Source: Mesorhizobium opportunistum WSM2075
Lineage (GTDB): Bacteria; Pseudomonadota; Alphaproteobacteria; Rhizobiales; Rhizobiaceae
Assembly (NCBI RefSeq): GCF_000176035.2
Contig: NC_015675.1
Span: 620,001-684,000 of the forward strand
Length of the DNA: 64,000 nt
Reading direction: 5' to 3'
This document shows, piece by piece, positions 55,396 through 63,820 of the stretch. Positions within the stretch are counted from its first letter, which is position 1. Each line of letters begins with the position of its first letter. Below the pieces are notes generated by a model. It did not search any database and was not told the DNA's origin. It saw only the letters and a list, made by a program, of their open reading frames with translations. The translations under genes and the position numbers were made by a program.

Positions 55396-56583
55396 TTAGT
55401 TGGTCGTCGCGGCAGGTGCGGTGCGGCTGTCGACGTTGACGACAACGCTCAAGCCAGCGCGCAGCTTGCCGGTCTTCAGGGCATCGGCCGGGACGTCGAT
55501 GCGGACCGGGACGCGCTGCACGACCTTGGTGAAGTTGCCGGTGGCATTTTCCGGCGGCAACAGCGAGAAGACCGCGCCTGAGGCCGGAGCGAGCGACGAA
55601 ACGGTTCCCTGGATGGGCTGGCCGTCGATGGCGTCGACCGAGATGTTGACCTTTTCGCCGGGAACCAGCCGGGCAAGCTGGGTCTCCTTGAAGTTGGCGA
55701 CGATGTAAAGCTTGTCCATCGGCACGACGACGGCAAGCTTCTGGCCGGGGCTGACGAGGTCGCCCTGCTCGACGGAGCGGTTGCCGACGACGCCGTCATA
55801 GGGCGCCTTGAGCACTGTGAAGGAAAGATCGCGCGCGGCCTTGTCGCGGCTGAGCTGCAAGGAGGCGAGCGTGCTCGCCGACTCGGCGCGCTGCGCTTCG
55901 AGCACACCGATATTGGCCTGTGCGGCGGCGATCTGCGCGTCGGCACCGACCAGCGCGGCATTGGCCTGGTCGAGCGCAGTCTGGGCGTCGTCCAATTGCG
56001 CCTGCGTGCCGACATGGGTCTTGACCAGCTGCGCGGCGCGCTGCTGGGCACGGGCGGCATTGCTGGCCGCGGCCTGGTCGGCGACCTTCTGCGCCTGCGC
56101 CTGCTGCAGGGAAGCCTGCGCGGCCTTGGTCTGCGCGTCGATACGGTCGAGCGTCTTCGACAGCGTGGCGATCTGCGCGTCAGCCTGGGCGACAGCTATT
56201 TTGTAGTCGCCGTCATCGATCGTCAGCAGCGGGTCGCCGGCCTTGACCAGCTGGTTCTCGCTCACCTTGACCTGATCGACATAGCCGGAAATCTTCGGCG
56301 AGACGAACGCCATGTCGGCCTGGACGTAAGCGTCGTCGGTCGAGATCATGAAACGGCCGGTCATCCAATAGTCATAGCCATACCAGGCGCCGGCGCCGAG
56401 CAGGGCAACGCCGATAATCGGCAGCAGGAAGGAGCGCACCGAACGCTTCTTCTTTGCGGGGGCTTCCGCCGGCGGCGGCGCGGCGGCCGGCTGGACAGGA
56501 ATTTCCGGTGCTTCCGTCGCCGGCGCAACCTTGGCGCTGGGGAACGGACGGACTTCGGCGGTGGATGGCGCGTTTGAGGACAT
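55396..56583 (-). CDS. HlyD/EmrA-family periplasmic adaptor subunit
   Basis: A 395-residue membrane fusion protein with a cytoplasmic N-terminal Pro/Ala-rich stretch (1-45), one membrane helix (about 50-70), a biotinyl-lipoyl-like domain split around a long coiled coil (about residues 115-270, with AQADAQIATLSKTLDRIDAQTK), and a beta-barrel end (IVANFKETQLARLVPGEKV). It partners with the downstream DHA2 transporter. The divergent TetR gene, with two palindromes in the 132-base gap, is the likely repressor. Confidence 0.93.
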   Translation of the reverse strand: MSSNAPSTAEVRPFPSAKVAPATEAPEIPVQPAAAPPPAEAPAKKKRSVRSFLLPIIGVALLGAGAWYGYDYWMTGRFMISTDDAYVQADMAFVSPKISGYVDQVKVSENQLVKAGDPLLTIDDGDYKIAVAQADAQIATLSKTLDRIDAQTKAAQASLQQAQAQKVADQAAASNAARAQQRAAQLVKTHVGTQAQLDDAQTALDQANAALVGADAQIAAAQANIGVLEAQRAESASTLASLQLSRDKAARDLSFTVLKAPYDGVVGNRSVEQGDLVSPGQKLAVVVPMDKLYIVANFKETQLARLVPGEKVNISVDAIDGQPIQGTVSSLAPASGAVFSLLPPENATGNFTKVVQRVPVRIDVPADALKTGKLRAGLSVVVNVDSRTAPAATTN

Positions 56584-56614
56584 GACATCTCTCTAGGAAA
56601 GATTATAATAGACT

Positions 56615-56628
56615 GAACCGTTCGGTTC
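56615..56628. promoter_or_regulatory. TetR operator candidate near the HlyD start
   Basis: GAACCG-TT-CGGTTC is a perfect palindrome in the divergent region between the HlyD and TetR genes. It lies 7 bases from a TATAAT box at 56603-56609 that probably belongs to the minus-strand efflux promoter. Confidence 0.7.
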
Positions 56629-56674
56629 GATGGACGTTGACATAGCGCGTAAAGAGGACCATATCAAGAGGCAA

Positions 56675-56692
56675 TCGAACCGCTTGGTTCGA
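56675..56692. promoter_or_regulatory. TetR operator candidate near the TetR start
   Basis: TCGAACC-GCTT-GGTTCGA is a perfect 7-4-7 palindrome, 24 bases before the TetR start codon, with the same GAACC half-sites as the palindrome at 56615-56628. It suggests autoregulation as well as control of the efflux genes. Confidence 0.7.
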
Positions 56693-56715
56693 ATTATTTT
56701 CGAGGTGTGACTTTT

Positions 56716-57450
56716 ATGGCCGACACAACGCCCGACGCCGAAAACGACAAATGCGAGGATCTGCTGGACAGCCTGCGCCGCGGCCGCCCGGCCGCCGGAC
56801 AGGACCCGGTCAAGCGCAGCCAGATCATCGACGGCGCCCGCCGCGTTTTCATCGACAAGGGCTTCGAGGCCGCCTCGATGAACGACATCACGCGCGAAGC
56901 CGGCGTGTCGAAGGGCACCATCTATGTATACTTCGCCAATAAGGAAGAGCTGTTCGAGGCGCTGATCGAGGAAGAGCGCGGCAGCATATTCAAGAACATG
57001 TACGACCTGCTCGACCGTTCCGACGATCTGCGCCAGACGCTGGTGAAGTTCGGCAAGGTGCTGTCGATGAAGATCACCTCGGCCAGGGTCATCCAGGCGC
57101 AGCGCACCGTGATCGGCGCCTCCGACAGGATACCCGACATGGGCGCGCGGTTTTACGAGCGCGGCCCCAAACGCGGCCATGACAGGATGGTGGCCTTCTT
57201 GAACGCCGCCATCGAGCGCGGCCTGCTGCGCATCGACGACGTCGACCTTGCCGCCTATCAGTTCACCGATCTTTGCCTTGCCGGTCTTTTCCGGCAATGC
57301 ATCTTCGCCTACCGCGTCAAGGCGCCGAGCCAGGAGGAGATCGAGCACATCGTCCGGTCGGGCGTCGATATGTTCCTGAAGGCCTATGGCACCGCAAGCC
57401 TGGCCGAGGAAGAACGCCACCAGATGATTGCCCTCGAGGCAAAGTCCTGA
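56716..57450 (+). CDS. TetR/AcrR-family repressor of the adjacent efflux operon
   Basis: A 244-residue regulator with an unusually long N-terminal arm (about 30 residues) before the helix-turn-helix (RVFIDKGFEAASMNDITREA then GVSKGTIYVYFANKEELFEA, residues 44-83). The ligand domain runs from about residue 90 with IQAQRTVIGASDRIPDMGARFYERGP. The ATG at 56716 has GAGGTG upstream; a GTG at 56707 is an alternative. It is divergent from the HlyD/DHA2 genes, with two GAACC palindromes between. Confidence 0.9.
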   Translation: MADTTPDAENDKCEDLLDSLRRGRPAAGQDPVKRSQIIDGARRVFIDKGFEAASMNDITREAGVSKGTIYVYFANKEELFEALIEEERGSIFKNMYDLLDRSDDLRQTLVKFGKVLSMKITSARVIQAQRTVIGASDRIPDMGARFYERGPKRGHDRMVAFLNAAIERGLLRIDDVDLAAYQFTDLCLAGLFRQCIFAYRVKAPSQEEIEHIVRSGVDMFLKAYGTASLAEEERHQMIALEAKS

Positions 57451-57462
57451 CGGGAAACCCCG

Positions 57463-58122
57463 TCACCCGCCATTGGCGGCAAGCACGATGGCGGCCTGCA
57501 ATTCCTCGAGACCCTCACCCTTTTCCGATGACGTCGCCAGGACGAATGGAAACGCCGCCGGACGCTTCTTGATCTTGGCCAGCGTCTCCTCGATCAGCCG
57601 CGGCACGCCCGCGACCTTGATCTTGTCGGTCTTGGTCAGCACGATCTGATAGGACACCGCAGCCTTGTCGAGCAGCGACAGCACTTCGTCGTCCTTGGCC
57701 TTGATGCCGTGGCGGGCGTCGATCAGCACATAGACGCGCTTCAGCGTGACGCGGCCCTTGAGATAGTCGAAGACCAGCTTGGTCCACTCGTCGACCTTCT
57801 CCTTCGGCGCGGTGGCGTAGCCGTAGCCCGGCATGTCGACCAGCGCCATTGGCGGCAGGTCGGCGCCCTCGCCCGAAAATCCATCCGGCACGAAATAGTT
57901 GAGTTCCTGCGTGCGCCCCGGCGTGTTGGAGGTGCGAGCCAGCCCCTTCTGGTTGACCAGCGCGTTGATCAGCGACGACTTGCCGACGTTGGAGCGGCCG
58001 GCAAAGGCGATTTCCGGCGGCCCTTCCGGCGGCAGGAACTTCATGGCCGGCACGCCGCGGATGAAGATCCAGCCGCGCGTGAAAAGGTCGGTGCCGATCG
58101 TGGTGCTGTTCAAAGCGTTCAA
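57463..58122 (-). CDS. engB: Ribosome biogenesis GTPase EngB (YihA/YsxC)
   Basis: A 219-residue GTPase needed for large-subunit ribosome assembly. G1 is GRSNVGKSS at residues 42-50, G3 is DMPGYGYA near 95-102 and G4 is TKTDK near 150-154. The start is a TTG at 58122 with GGAGG seven bases upstream, overlapping the stop codon of the upstream acetyltransferase gene; the first canonical ATG would shorten the protein. In rhizobia this gene usually lies between yidC and argB. Here efflux and fasciclin genes lie on both sides. Confidence 0.94.
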   Translation of the reverse strand: MNALNSTTIGTDLFTRGWIFIRGVPAMKFLPPEGPPEIAFAGRSNVGKSSLINALVNQKGLARTSNTPGRTQELNYFVPDGFSGEGADLPPMALVDMPGYGYATAPKEKVDEWTKLVFDYLKGRVTLKRVYVLIDARHGIKAKDDEVLSLLDKAAVSYQIVLTKTDKIKVAGVPRLIEETLAKIKKRPAAFPFVLATSSEKGEGLEELQAAIVLAANGG

Positions 58123-58793
58123 GCTGCTGCCTCCAGAAGAGAAATATCGGCGCCCCTGATGGCGTCGAGGTTGCGGCCGATCTTGTCGACCGGCCAGTCC
58201 CACCATGCCACCGCCAGCAGCCGCCGGATCGTCCTGTCGTCGAACCGCATCTTCACCACCTTGGCCGCGTTGCCGGCGACGATGGCGTAGGGCGGGACAT
58301 CGTGCGTCACCACGGACTTCGCCGCAATGATGGCGCCAGGGCCGACTTGCACGCCCGGCAGGATCACCGCCTCCATGCCGATCCAGACGTCGCTGCCGAC
58401 CACGGTGTCGCCTCGCACTTCCTTCGACCATGTCGCCGGGTCAAAACCGTTTTCCCAGCCATGGCCGAAGATGTTGAACGGATAGGTCGAAAAGCCGGAC
58501 ATGGCATGGTTGGCGCCGTTCATGATGAAGCGCGCGCCTTCGGCAATGGCGCAGAACTTGCCGATGATCAGCTTGTCGCCAATGAAAGGATAATGGTGCA
58601 GCACGCATTTGTCGGCGAATTTGTCCGGTCCGTCGGGGTCGTCATAGTAGGTGAAGTCGCCGATCTCGATGTTCGGCGCGCTCACCAGCGGCTTCAGGAA
58701 GCCGACGCGCGTATGCATCGGGATCGGGTGCTTGATGCCGGGGTTGGGTCCGTCCATGTCGAGATCCGTCGAGGAAGTGATTGGTCGGCGCAT
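58119..58793 (-). CDS. CatB/Vat-family hexapeptide O-acetyltransferase
   Basis: A 224-residue left-handed beta-helix acyltransferase of the xenobiotic acetyltransferase family that includes CatB and streptogramin-A acetyltransferases. [20 protein letters not shown], the catalytic His in [15 protein letters not shown] (near residue 96) and [19 protein letters not shown] are present. Whether it confers resistance is unknown. GGAG precedes the ATG at 58793. Its stop overlaps the TTG start of engB, so it is translationally coupled to an essential gene. Confidence 0.9.
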   Translation of the reverse strand: MRRPITSSTDLDMDGPNPGIKHPIPMHTRVGFLKPLVSAPNIEIGDFTYYDDPDGPDKFADKCVLHHYPFIGDKLIIGKFCAIAEGARFIMNGANHAMSGFSTYPFNIFGHGWENGFDPATWSKEVRGDTVVGSDVWIGMEAVILPGVQVGPGAIIAAKSVVTHDVPPYAIVAGNAAKVVKMRFDDRTIRRLLAVAWWDWPVDKIGRNLDAIRGADISLLEAAA

Positions 58794-58881
58794 CCGGACT
58801 CCGGGATGCGCCTGGTCAAAATAACGTGATCCGCCCTATAGCATCAATCGGCCGAGAGCGAGCCTTCCTTGGTCGCGACGT

Positions 58882-59196
58882 TCATTTGTTGCCGCGGCAG
58901 ATCACGATCGGATTGGACAGCGCGCTGTCGAAACCGCTGCCCTGATAGACGGTGAAATTCGATGCTCCCGGCGGCAGCAGAAACGTACCTTCGACGACTT
59001 TCTGATCGCCCGCCATCGTGTGGAGAGCCCAGCTGAACGTGCAGAATTGCGGCGGTGCCTTGGGTTCGACATGGCTGCAATTCAACTGCGCGCCGCCCAG
59101 CATGGCGGCGCCGCCGCAGCTCACCGCTTCCTTTGCAACTGCGATGCCGGGGCACACCAGGAGGCCCGCGACAGCCGCGATCTTGATCCAATTCAT
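58882..59196 (-). CDS. Small secreted protein of unknown function
   Basis: A 104-residue protein with a signal peptide (MNWIKIAAVAGLLVCPGIAVA, cleaved before KEAVS) and a small mature domain with four Cys (CGGAAM, NCSHVE, FCTFSW, VICRGNK) likely forming two disulfides. AAGGAT precedes the ATG at 59196. No family was recognised. It is divergent from a MarR gene and may be co-transcribed with the acetyltransferase downstream, 88 bases away. Confidence 0.7.
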   Translation of the reverse strand: MNWIKIAAVAGLLVCPGIAVAKEAVSCGGAAMLGGAQLNCSHVEPKAPPQFCTFSWALHTMAGDQKVVEGTFLLPPGASNFTVYQGSGFDSALSNPIVICRGNK

Positions 59197-59372
59197 TCGT
59201 CAAATCCTTGCCGGCAAATTCCCACCGCCAAGCGCCTCCTCGCTGTCGTGGCCCATGCAATTTTTCCTTTTCGCGGCTTAACCCGTCTTGTGCATCGGGT
59301 CCAGCAGGATTATGTGCATGATGATAATAAGCATGCTCACGAAAAGTTGCTCGCAGACCCGAATTCCTCCCC

Positions 59373-59837
59373 ATGCCAATCTCGCCCAATATCAGCTTCG
59401 TGCTGCACGATGTTGCGCGCCCGCTTCGAAAGCGGTTCGAGCAGCGTTCGCGGACGTCGGGGCTGACCCGGGCGCAATGGCAGGTGCTGGCTTATCTGTC
59501 GCTGCATGAAGGCATTCACCAGAACAGGCTCGCCGACCTCATCGAGATCGTGCCGATCACGCTTGCCCGGCTGCTCGACAAGATGGAGGCGCGCGGTTTC
59601 ATCGAGAGCCGGCCCAACCCCGCCGACCGCCGGGCATGGCTGCTTTATCTGACCCCTCTGGCCCATCCGCTGCTCGAGATCATGCGCGCCAATGGCCAGA
59701 AGACGCGTGACGAGGCCTTCGACGGGCTTTCGTCGGATGCACAGCAGCAACTGCTGCAAACCCTAAGCTTGATCAAATCCAATCTGCTCGCGGCTTGCAC
59801 CCAGCCTGCCGTCGACCGGGAGAAAATACATGGCTGA
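59373..59837 (+). CDS. MarR-family transcriptional regulator of an efflux operon
   Basis: A 154-residue winged-helix regulator (recognition region NRLADLIEIVPITLARLLDKMEARGFI near residues 51-77, wing RPNPADRRAWLLYLT). It is the first gene of a marR-hlyD-DHA2 operon, the layout of emrRAB. The intergenic region upstream has GCATG/CATGC half-sites with an 11-base spacer at about 59315-59335 that could be its operator. A 14-bp tandem duplication spans its last codons and the start of the next gene. Confidence 0.9.
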   Translation: MPISPNISFVLHDVARPLRKRFEQRSRTSGLTRAQWQVLAYLSLHEGIHQNRLADLIEIVPITLARLLDKMEARGFIESRPNPADRRAWLLYLTPLAHPLLEIMRANGQKTRDEAFDGLSSDAQQQLLQTLSLIKSNLLAACTQPAVDREKIHG

Positions 59838-59852
59838 AAACACATGGCTGAA
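59828..59852 (+). repeat. 14-bp tandem duplication at the marR-hlyD junction
   Basis: ACATGGCTGAA occurs at 59828-59838 and 59842-59852, period 14. The first copy encodes the last residues and stop of marR (CAT GGC TGA); the second contains the ATG start of hlyD. Confidence 0.85.
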
Positions 59853-61145
59853 TCGACCGCACCCAAGAAGCCTGCCGAAGGCGAGCCTTCCACCGATCGT
59901 TCACGCGACCAGATCATCCAGCTGGACAGCGAGCGCGAGCAGAGGCGAGCCAATGTCGTCATCGAGAATGACGAGTTGGACGCGCCCGTGGCCCCAGAAC
60001 CGGCAACCCTGGAGGCTCCGGCGAAGGAACCGCAACCCCGGCAAGCGCCCGCCGCCGTGGCGCCTCCGGCCCCGGCCCCGACAAGGCCCAAGCGCGGCCT
60101 GACGCGGCCGATCCTGTTTGGCTTGCTTCCCGTCGCGCTGGTTGTCGGCGGCTATTACTACGTCACCGGCGGCCAGGTGATGACGACCGACAACGCCTAC
60201 ATCCAGGCCCAGTCGCTCGGCGTGTCCACCGACGTCTCCGGCACGGTGCAGGAGATCGATGTGCACGAGAACCAGACGGTGAAGAAGGGCGACGTGCTGT
60301 ACCGCCTGAGGCCGGCCTCCTTCGAGACCGCTCTCGCCGCCGCCCAGGCCCAGCTCGGAACCGTGCGCAACCAGGTGCTGACCCTGCAGGCAAGCTACCA
60401 GCAATCGCTGTCGCTGATCGAGCAGGCGCAGGCCGACATTCCCTATTACGAGTCCGCCTTCCAGCGCCAACAGGACCTGCTCAAGACCTCGACCGCCTCC
60501 AAGGCAAGTTTCGACAGCGCCCAGCACGACCTCGTCGCCGCGCGCCAGAAAGTGTCCGTCGCCAAGGCGCAGGCACAGGCGACGCTTGCCCAGCTTGGCG
60601 GCGACGCCAACCAGCCCGTGGAGAAGAACCCCTTCTATCTGCAGGCCCAGTCGGGCGTGGACGACGCCCAGCGCAACCTCGCCGATTCCGTCGTCAAGGC
60701 GCCGTTCGACGGTGTCGTCACCAATGTCGACGCGCTGCAGGTCGGAAAGTACCTGCCGGCTTCGCAGCCGGCCTTCAGCCTGATTTCGCAGACGGACCTG
60801 TGGATCGAGGCGGAGCCGAAGGAGACCGAGCTGACCTATGTGCGGCCGGGACAGACGGCGACGATCAGCGTCGACACCTATCCAGGCGCCGTGTGGCACG
60901 GCAGGGTGGCCTCGATCAGCCCCGCCTCGTCGTCGAGCTTCTCGCTGCTGCCGGCGCAGAACACCACCGGCAACTGGGTCAAGGTCGTGCAGCGCATCCC
61001 GATGCGCGTGACGGTGGACGATCCCCAGGGCAAGCCGCCGCTGCGTGGCGGAATGAGCGTCGTGGTCGGCATCGACACAGGCCATGCGCGCGGGCTGCCG
61101 GACTTCGTCACCGACCTCATCGGCCGGTTCGGACAAAAGTCATGA
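59844..61145 (+). CDS. HlyD/EmrA-family periplasmic adaptor subunit
   Basis: A 433-residue membrane fusion protein with an extended, charged and Pro/Ala-rich cytoplasmic N-terminus (about 85 residues), one membrane helix (about 88-107, PILFGLLPVALVVGGYYYV), the lipoyl-like domain with TTDNAYIQAQSLGVSTDVSG near 115-134, a coiled coil (about 170-260) and the beta-barrel domain. It starts 6 bases after marR and overlaps the DHA2 gene. It resembles the EmrA partner of an EmrAB-type pump; no outer-membrane channel gene is present here. Confidence 0.93.
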   Translation: MAESTAPKKPAEGEPSTDRSRDQIIQLDSEREQRRANVVIENDELDAPVAPEPATLEAPAKEPQPRQAPAAVAPPAPAPTRPKRGLTRPILFGLLPVALVVGGYYYVTGGQVMTTDNAYIQAQSLGVSTDVSGTVQEIDVHENQTVKKGDVLYRLRPASFETALAAAQAQLGTVRNQVLTLQASYQQSLSLIEQAQADIPYYESAFQRQQDLLKTSTASKASFDSAQHDLVAARQKVSVAKAQAQATLAQLGGDANQPVEKNPFYLQAQSGVDDAQRNLADSVVKAPFDGVVTNVDALQVGKYLPASQPAFSLISQTDLWIEAEPKETELTYVRPGQTATISVDTYPGAVWHGRVASISPASSSSFSLLPAQNTTGNWVKVVQRIPMRVTVDDPQGKPPLRGGMSVVVGIDTGHARGLPDFVTDLIGRFGQKS

Positions 61146-62689
61146 CCAGCGCGTCCGCGACAGGTGCCACAGCGGTGGTCGCCAATCGCGGCGCCATCAC
61201 CGCCTGCGTCATCCTGGCCGTCATCATGCAGGCGCTGGACACGACCATCGCCAATGTCGCGCTGCCCTATATACAGGGCAGCGTTTCGGCGAGCGCCGAC
61301 CAGATCAACTGGGTGCTAACCTCCTACATCGTGGCGGCCGCCGTGATGACGCCGCCCTCGGGCTACCTTGCCAACCGCTTCGGCCGCAAGCGCATCCTTT
61401 TGACCTCGATCACCGGCTTCGTGGTCGCCTCGGTGCTGTGCGGCTTCGCGCAGTCGCTGCCGCAGATCGTTGGCTTCCGCCTGCTGCAGGGCCTGTTCGG
61501 CGCGGCGCTGGTGCCGCTGTCGCAGAGCATCCTGCTCGACATCTACAGCGTCGAGGAGCGCGGCTCGGCGATGGCGCTGTTCGGCGTCTCGGTGATGGTC
61601 GGACCGGTTCTGGGGCCGGTCATCGGCGGCTGGCTGACCGAGAATGTTTCCTGGCGCTGGGTGTTCTACATCAACGTGCCGATCGGTGCGCTGGCTTTCG
61701 CGGGCGTGTCGATGTTCGTCCAGGAAACCAAGCTGGACATCAAGGCCAGGCTGGACTGGCTGGGCTTCGGCATGCTCAGCGTAACCATTGCCGCGCTGCA
61801 GATGTTTCTCGATCGCGGCGAGCAGCTCAACTGGTTCTCGTCATCCGAGATCATCGTCGAGGCGTTGATCTGCGCGTCGGCCTTCTACATCTTCCTCGTC
61901 CACACCTTCACCGCCAAAAACACCTTCGTGAACCCGCGGCTGTTTCTCGACAGGAATTTCGCCGTCGGCATGATCTTCATCTTCATCATCGGCATCACCT
62001 ACCTGGCCTCGCTGGCGCTGATGACGCCCTATCTGCAGACGCTGATGGGCTATCCGGTGGTGACCGCCGGCATCGTCATGGGGCCGCGTGGCCTCGGCAC
62101 CATGGCGTGCATGTTCCTGGTCGGCAAACTGATTGGCAAGGTCGATACGCGCTGGCTGCTGCTGATCGGCCTGCTGATCACCGCCTGGGCGATGTACGAC
62201 ATGACCGGCTGGACGCCCGAGGTCTCGCAATGGACAATCGTCAGCACCGGGTTCGTCCAGGGCGCCGGGCTTGGCTTCCTGTTCGTGCCGCTGACCACCA
62301 TCACCTTTGCCACGCTGGCGCCGGAGCGGCGCGCGGAAGGCACGGGCTTGTACAATTTGTCGCGAAACATCGGTTCCAGCGTCGGCATCTCGGTGGTCAC
62401 CGCGCTCTTGACGCAGAACGTGCAGATCAACCACGCCAACATCGCCACCTATGTGACGCCCTTCAACCAGGCGTTCGGCAATCCGGCGATCTTCCAGGCG
62501 ATGAACCCCTACAGCGCGGCCGGCCGCGCGGCGCTGGACGGCGTGGTGACGCTGCAGGCGACGATCATCAGCTATATGAACGACTTCAAGCTGATGATGA
62601 TCCTGTCGCTTGCCGCCATCCCGCTGGTTCTCCTGCTGCGCAAGCCCGCGACACCGGCCAAGGTCGACCACAGCGCCGTCATGGAGTGA
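61142..62689 (+). CDS. DHA2-family MFS multidrug transporter (EmrB-like)
   Basis: A 515-residue 14-helix drug:proton antiporter. Helix 1 contains the DHA2 motif LDTTIANVALPYIQGS near residues 33-48, the loop 2-3 motif GYLANRFGRKRILL is intact, and GVSVMVGPVLGPVIGGWL carries antiporter motif C. It overlaps the hlyD stop by ATGA. It is from a different DHA2 subgroup than the transporter at 53733-55322 (LDTTIAN against LDIQIV), so the two pumps are not a recent duplicate. Confidence 0.94.
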   Translation: MTSASATGATAVVANRGAITACVILAVIMQALDTTIANVALPYIQGSVSASADQINWVLTSYIVAAAVMTPPSGYLANRFGRKRILLTSITGFVVASVLCGFAQSLPQIVGFRLLQGLFGAALVPLSQSILLDIYSVEERGSAMALFGVSVMVGPVLGPVIGGWLTENVSWRWVFYINVPIGALAFAGVSMFVQETKLDIKARLDWLGFGMLSVTIAALQMFLDRGEQLNWFSSSEIIVEALICASAFYIFLVHTFTAKNTFVNPRLFLDRNFAVGMIFIFIIGITYLASLALMTPYLQTLMGYPVVTAGIVMGPRGLGTMACMFLVGKLIGKVDTRWLLLIGLLITAWAMYDMTGWTPEVSQWTIVSTGFVQGAGLGFLFVPLTTITFATLAPERRAEGTGLYNLSRNIGSSVGISVVTALLTQNVQINHANIATYVTPFNQAFGNPAIFQAMNPYSAAGRAALDGVVTLQATIISYMNDFKLMMILSLAAIPLVLLLRKPATPAKVDHSAVME

Positions 62690-62748
62690 TCTTTTTTGCG
62701 GCGGAGGATTCCGGGAGAAGCCGGACCGGATAGCTGCCCGACGCGCGC

Positions 62749-62873
62749 TAGAGCATTTCACCGTTTCACGGAAACGGCGAACCGCTCTATCTCTTTGTTG
62801 TTACGCAATTCCCAAGGGAAAGCGCTACGCGCTTTTCCCGGGAAAACCGTGTCACACTTTTCCTGGAATTGCT
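62749..62873. repeat. Second-family palindromic repeat, copy B
   Basis: The reverse complement matches copy A at 24151-24244: an AGAGC/GCTCT stem (around 62750-62788), a GGAATTGCGTAA block and AGTGTGACACGGTTTTCC at the far end. It also contains a GGGAAAGCGC/GCGCTTTTCCC hairpin. The gap 62690-63025 between convergent DHA2 and fasciclin genes holds only this element, and no gene I can support. Confidence 0.8.
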
Positions 62874-63025
62874 CTTAAAAGAAACCGGAGCCCTGCGAGG
62901 GACTGCAGGACCCCGGCCCATTGCCGATATGGCTTCCCAATAAACATGGCACCTCGTCATGAGGTGGGGGCGGCAGGCCCGAGAAAGCCCCAACGGACCT
63001 GCCTGATCCCCTTTGCCGGAAGCCG

Positions 63026-63586
63026 TTACTTCGGCAACAGCACCTTGTTGACGACATCAATGACGCCGTTCGACTGGTTGACGTCGGCGATCGTCACCTT
63101 GGCCTCCCCGCCGGACTCATCCATGATGTAGAGCTTGCCCTTCTTGACCTCGGCGGTGAGCGTGTCGCCCGAGACGGTCTTCATCTCATATTTGCCGCCC
63201 ATCGCCTTGGCCTTGGCCATCATGTCCTTGCCGGAGATCTTGCCGGCCACGACATGCGCGGTGAGCACCTTGGTGAGTTGGTCCTTGTTCTCGGGCTTGA
63301 GCAGCGTTTCGACCGTGCCGGCCGGCAGCGCGGCGAAGGCTTCGTTGGTGGGCGCGAAGACGGTGAATGGGCCGGCGCCCTGCAGCGTGTCGACAAGGCC
63401 GGCCGCTTTGACGGCGGCGACCAGAGTGGTGTGATCCTTCGAGTTGACGGCGTTCTCGACGATGTTCTTGGTGGCGTACATCGGCGCGCCGCCGACTGTC
63501 GGGTTCTTGGCATAGGCCGGGGCGGCAATTGCCGCGCCAGCGACGAGTGCGGAAAGGGCGATGATCCTGAATGAGGGCAAGCGCAT
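63026..63586 (-). CDS. Secreted fasciclin-domain protein 2 (Nex18-like)
   Basis: A 186-residue secreted fasciclin protein, paralogue of the one at 52323-52880. A signal peptide (about 26 residues, ending PAYA-KN) precedes one FAS1 domain with HTTLVAAVKAAGLVDTLQG and FTVFAPTNEAFAALPAGTV, nearly identical to copy 1, and the H2 end VNQSNGVIDVVNKVLLP. The middle and the Cys residues of copy 1 differ. GGAGGA precedes the ATG at 63586. It lies between the DHA2 gene and the yidC terminator. Its upstream region shares a GAAACT-16-CGTGAC motif with copy 1. Confidence 0.93.
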   Translation of the reverse strand: MRLPSFRIIALSALVAGAAIAAPAYAKNPTVGGAPMYATKNIVENAVNSKDHTTLVAAVKAAGLVDTLQGAGPFTVFAPTNEAFAALPAGTVETLLKPENKDQLTKVLTAHVVAGKISGKDMMAKAKAMGGKYEMKTVSGDTLTAEVKKGKLYIMDESGGEAKVTIADVNQSNGVIDVVNKVLLPK

Positions 63587-63645
63587 GTGGTCTTCCTCCG
63601 GGTGAGGGCTGATCGGAATTGATAGCCTTTGGAAATGCACACGCA

Positions 63646-63673
63646 GTCACGCCCCGCGACCGCTTGCAGTTTC
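63646..63673 (-). promoter_or_regulatory. ECF-like promoter candidate for fasciclin gene 2
   Basis: On the minus strand GAAACT (63673-63668) and CGTGAC (63651-63646) are 16 bases apart, 60 bases before the start codon. The same hexamer pattern with a 15-base spacer precedes fasciclin gene 1. Confidence 0.4.
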
Positions 63674-63710
63674 GCCGATCACGGGAACGTGAACAGATAT
63701 TCACCCAAAG

Positions 63711-63736
63711 AAAAAGCCCGGACGAACCGGGCTTTT
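63711..63736 (-). terminator. Intrinsic terminator after yidC
   Basis: AAAGCCCGG and CCGGGCTTT form a 10-bp stem with a five-base loop. On the minus strand it is followed by TTTTTCTTTG. It lies about 75 bases beyond the yidC stop, past the tandem repeat, and separates yidC from the fasciclin gene. Confidence 0.88.
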
Positions 63737-63750
63737 CGAGAAGAGATCTT

Positions 63751-63820
63751 CTATTCAGCCTTTTGTAGGAAGAAGGCCGGCTACTCCGCCTTTTGTAGGA
63801 AGATGGCCGGCTACTCAGCC
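63751..63820 (-). repeat. 30-bp tandem duplication of the yidC 3' end
   Basis: Units of 30 bp at 63751-63780 and 63781-63810, followed by a partial third (63811-63820), share TTTTGTAGGAAGA-GGCCGGCTA. On the minus strand each unit ends in a TAG stop like that of yidC itself. Confidence 0.9.
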
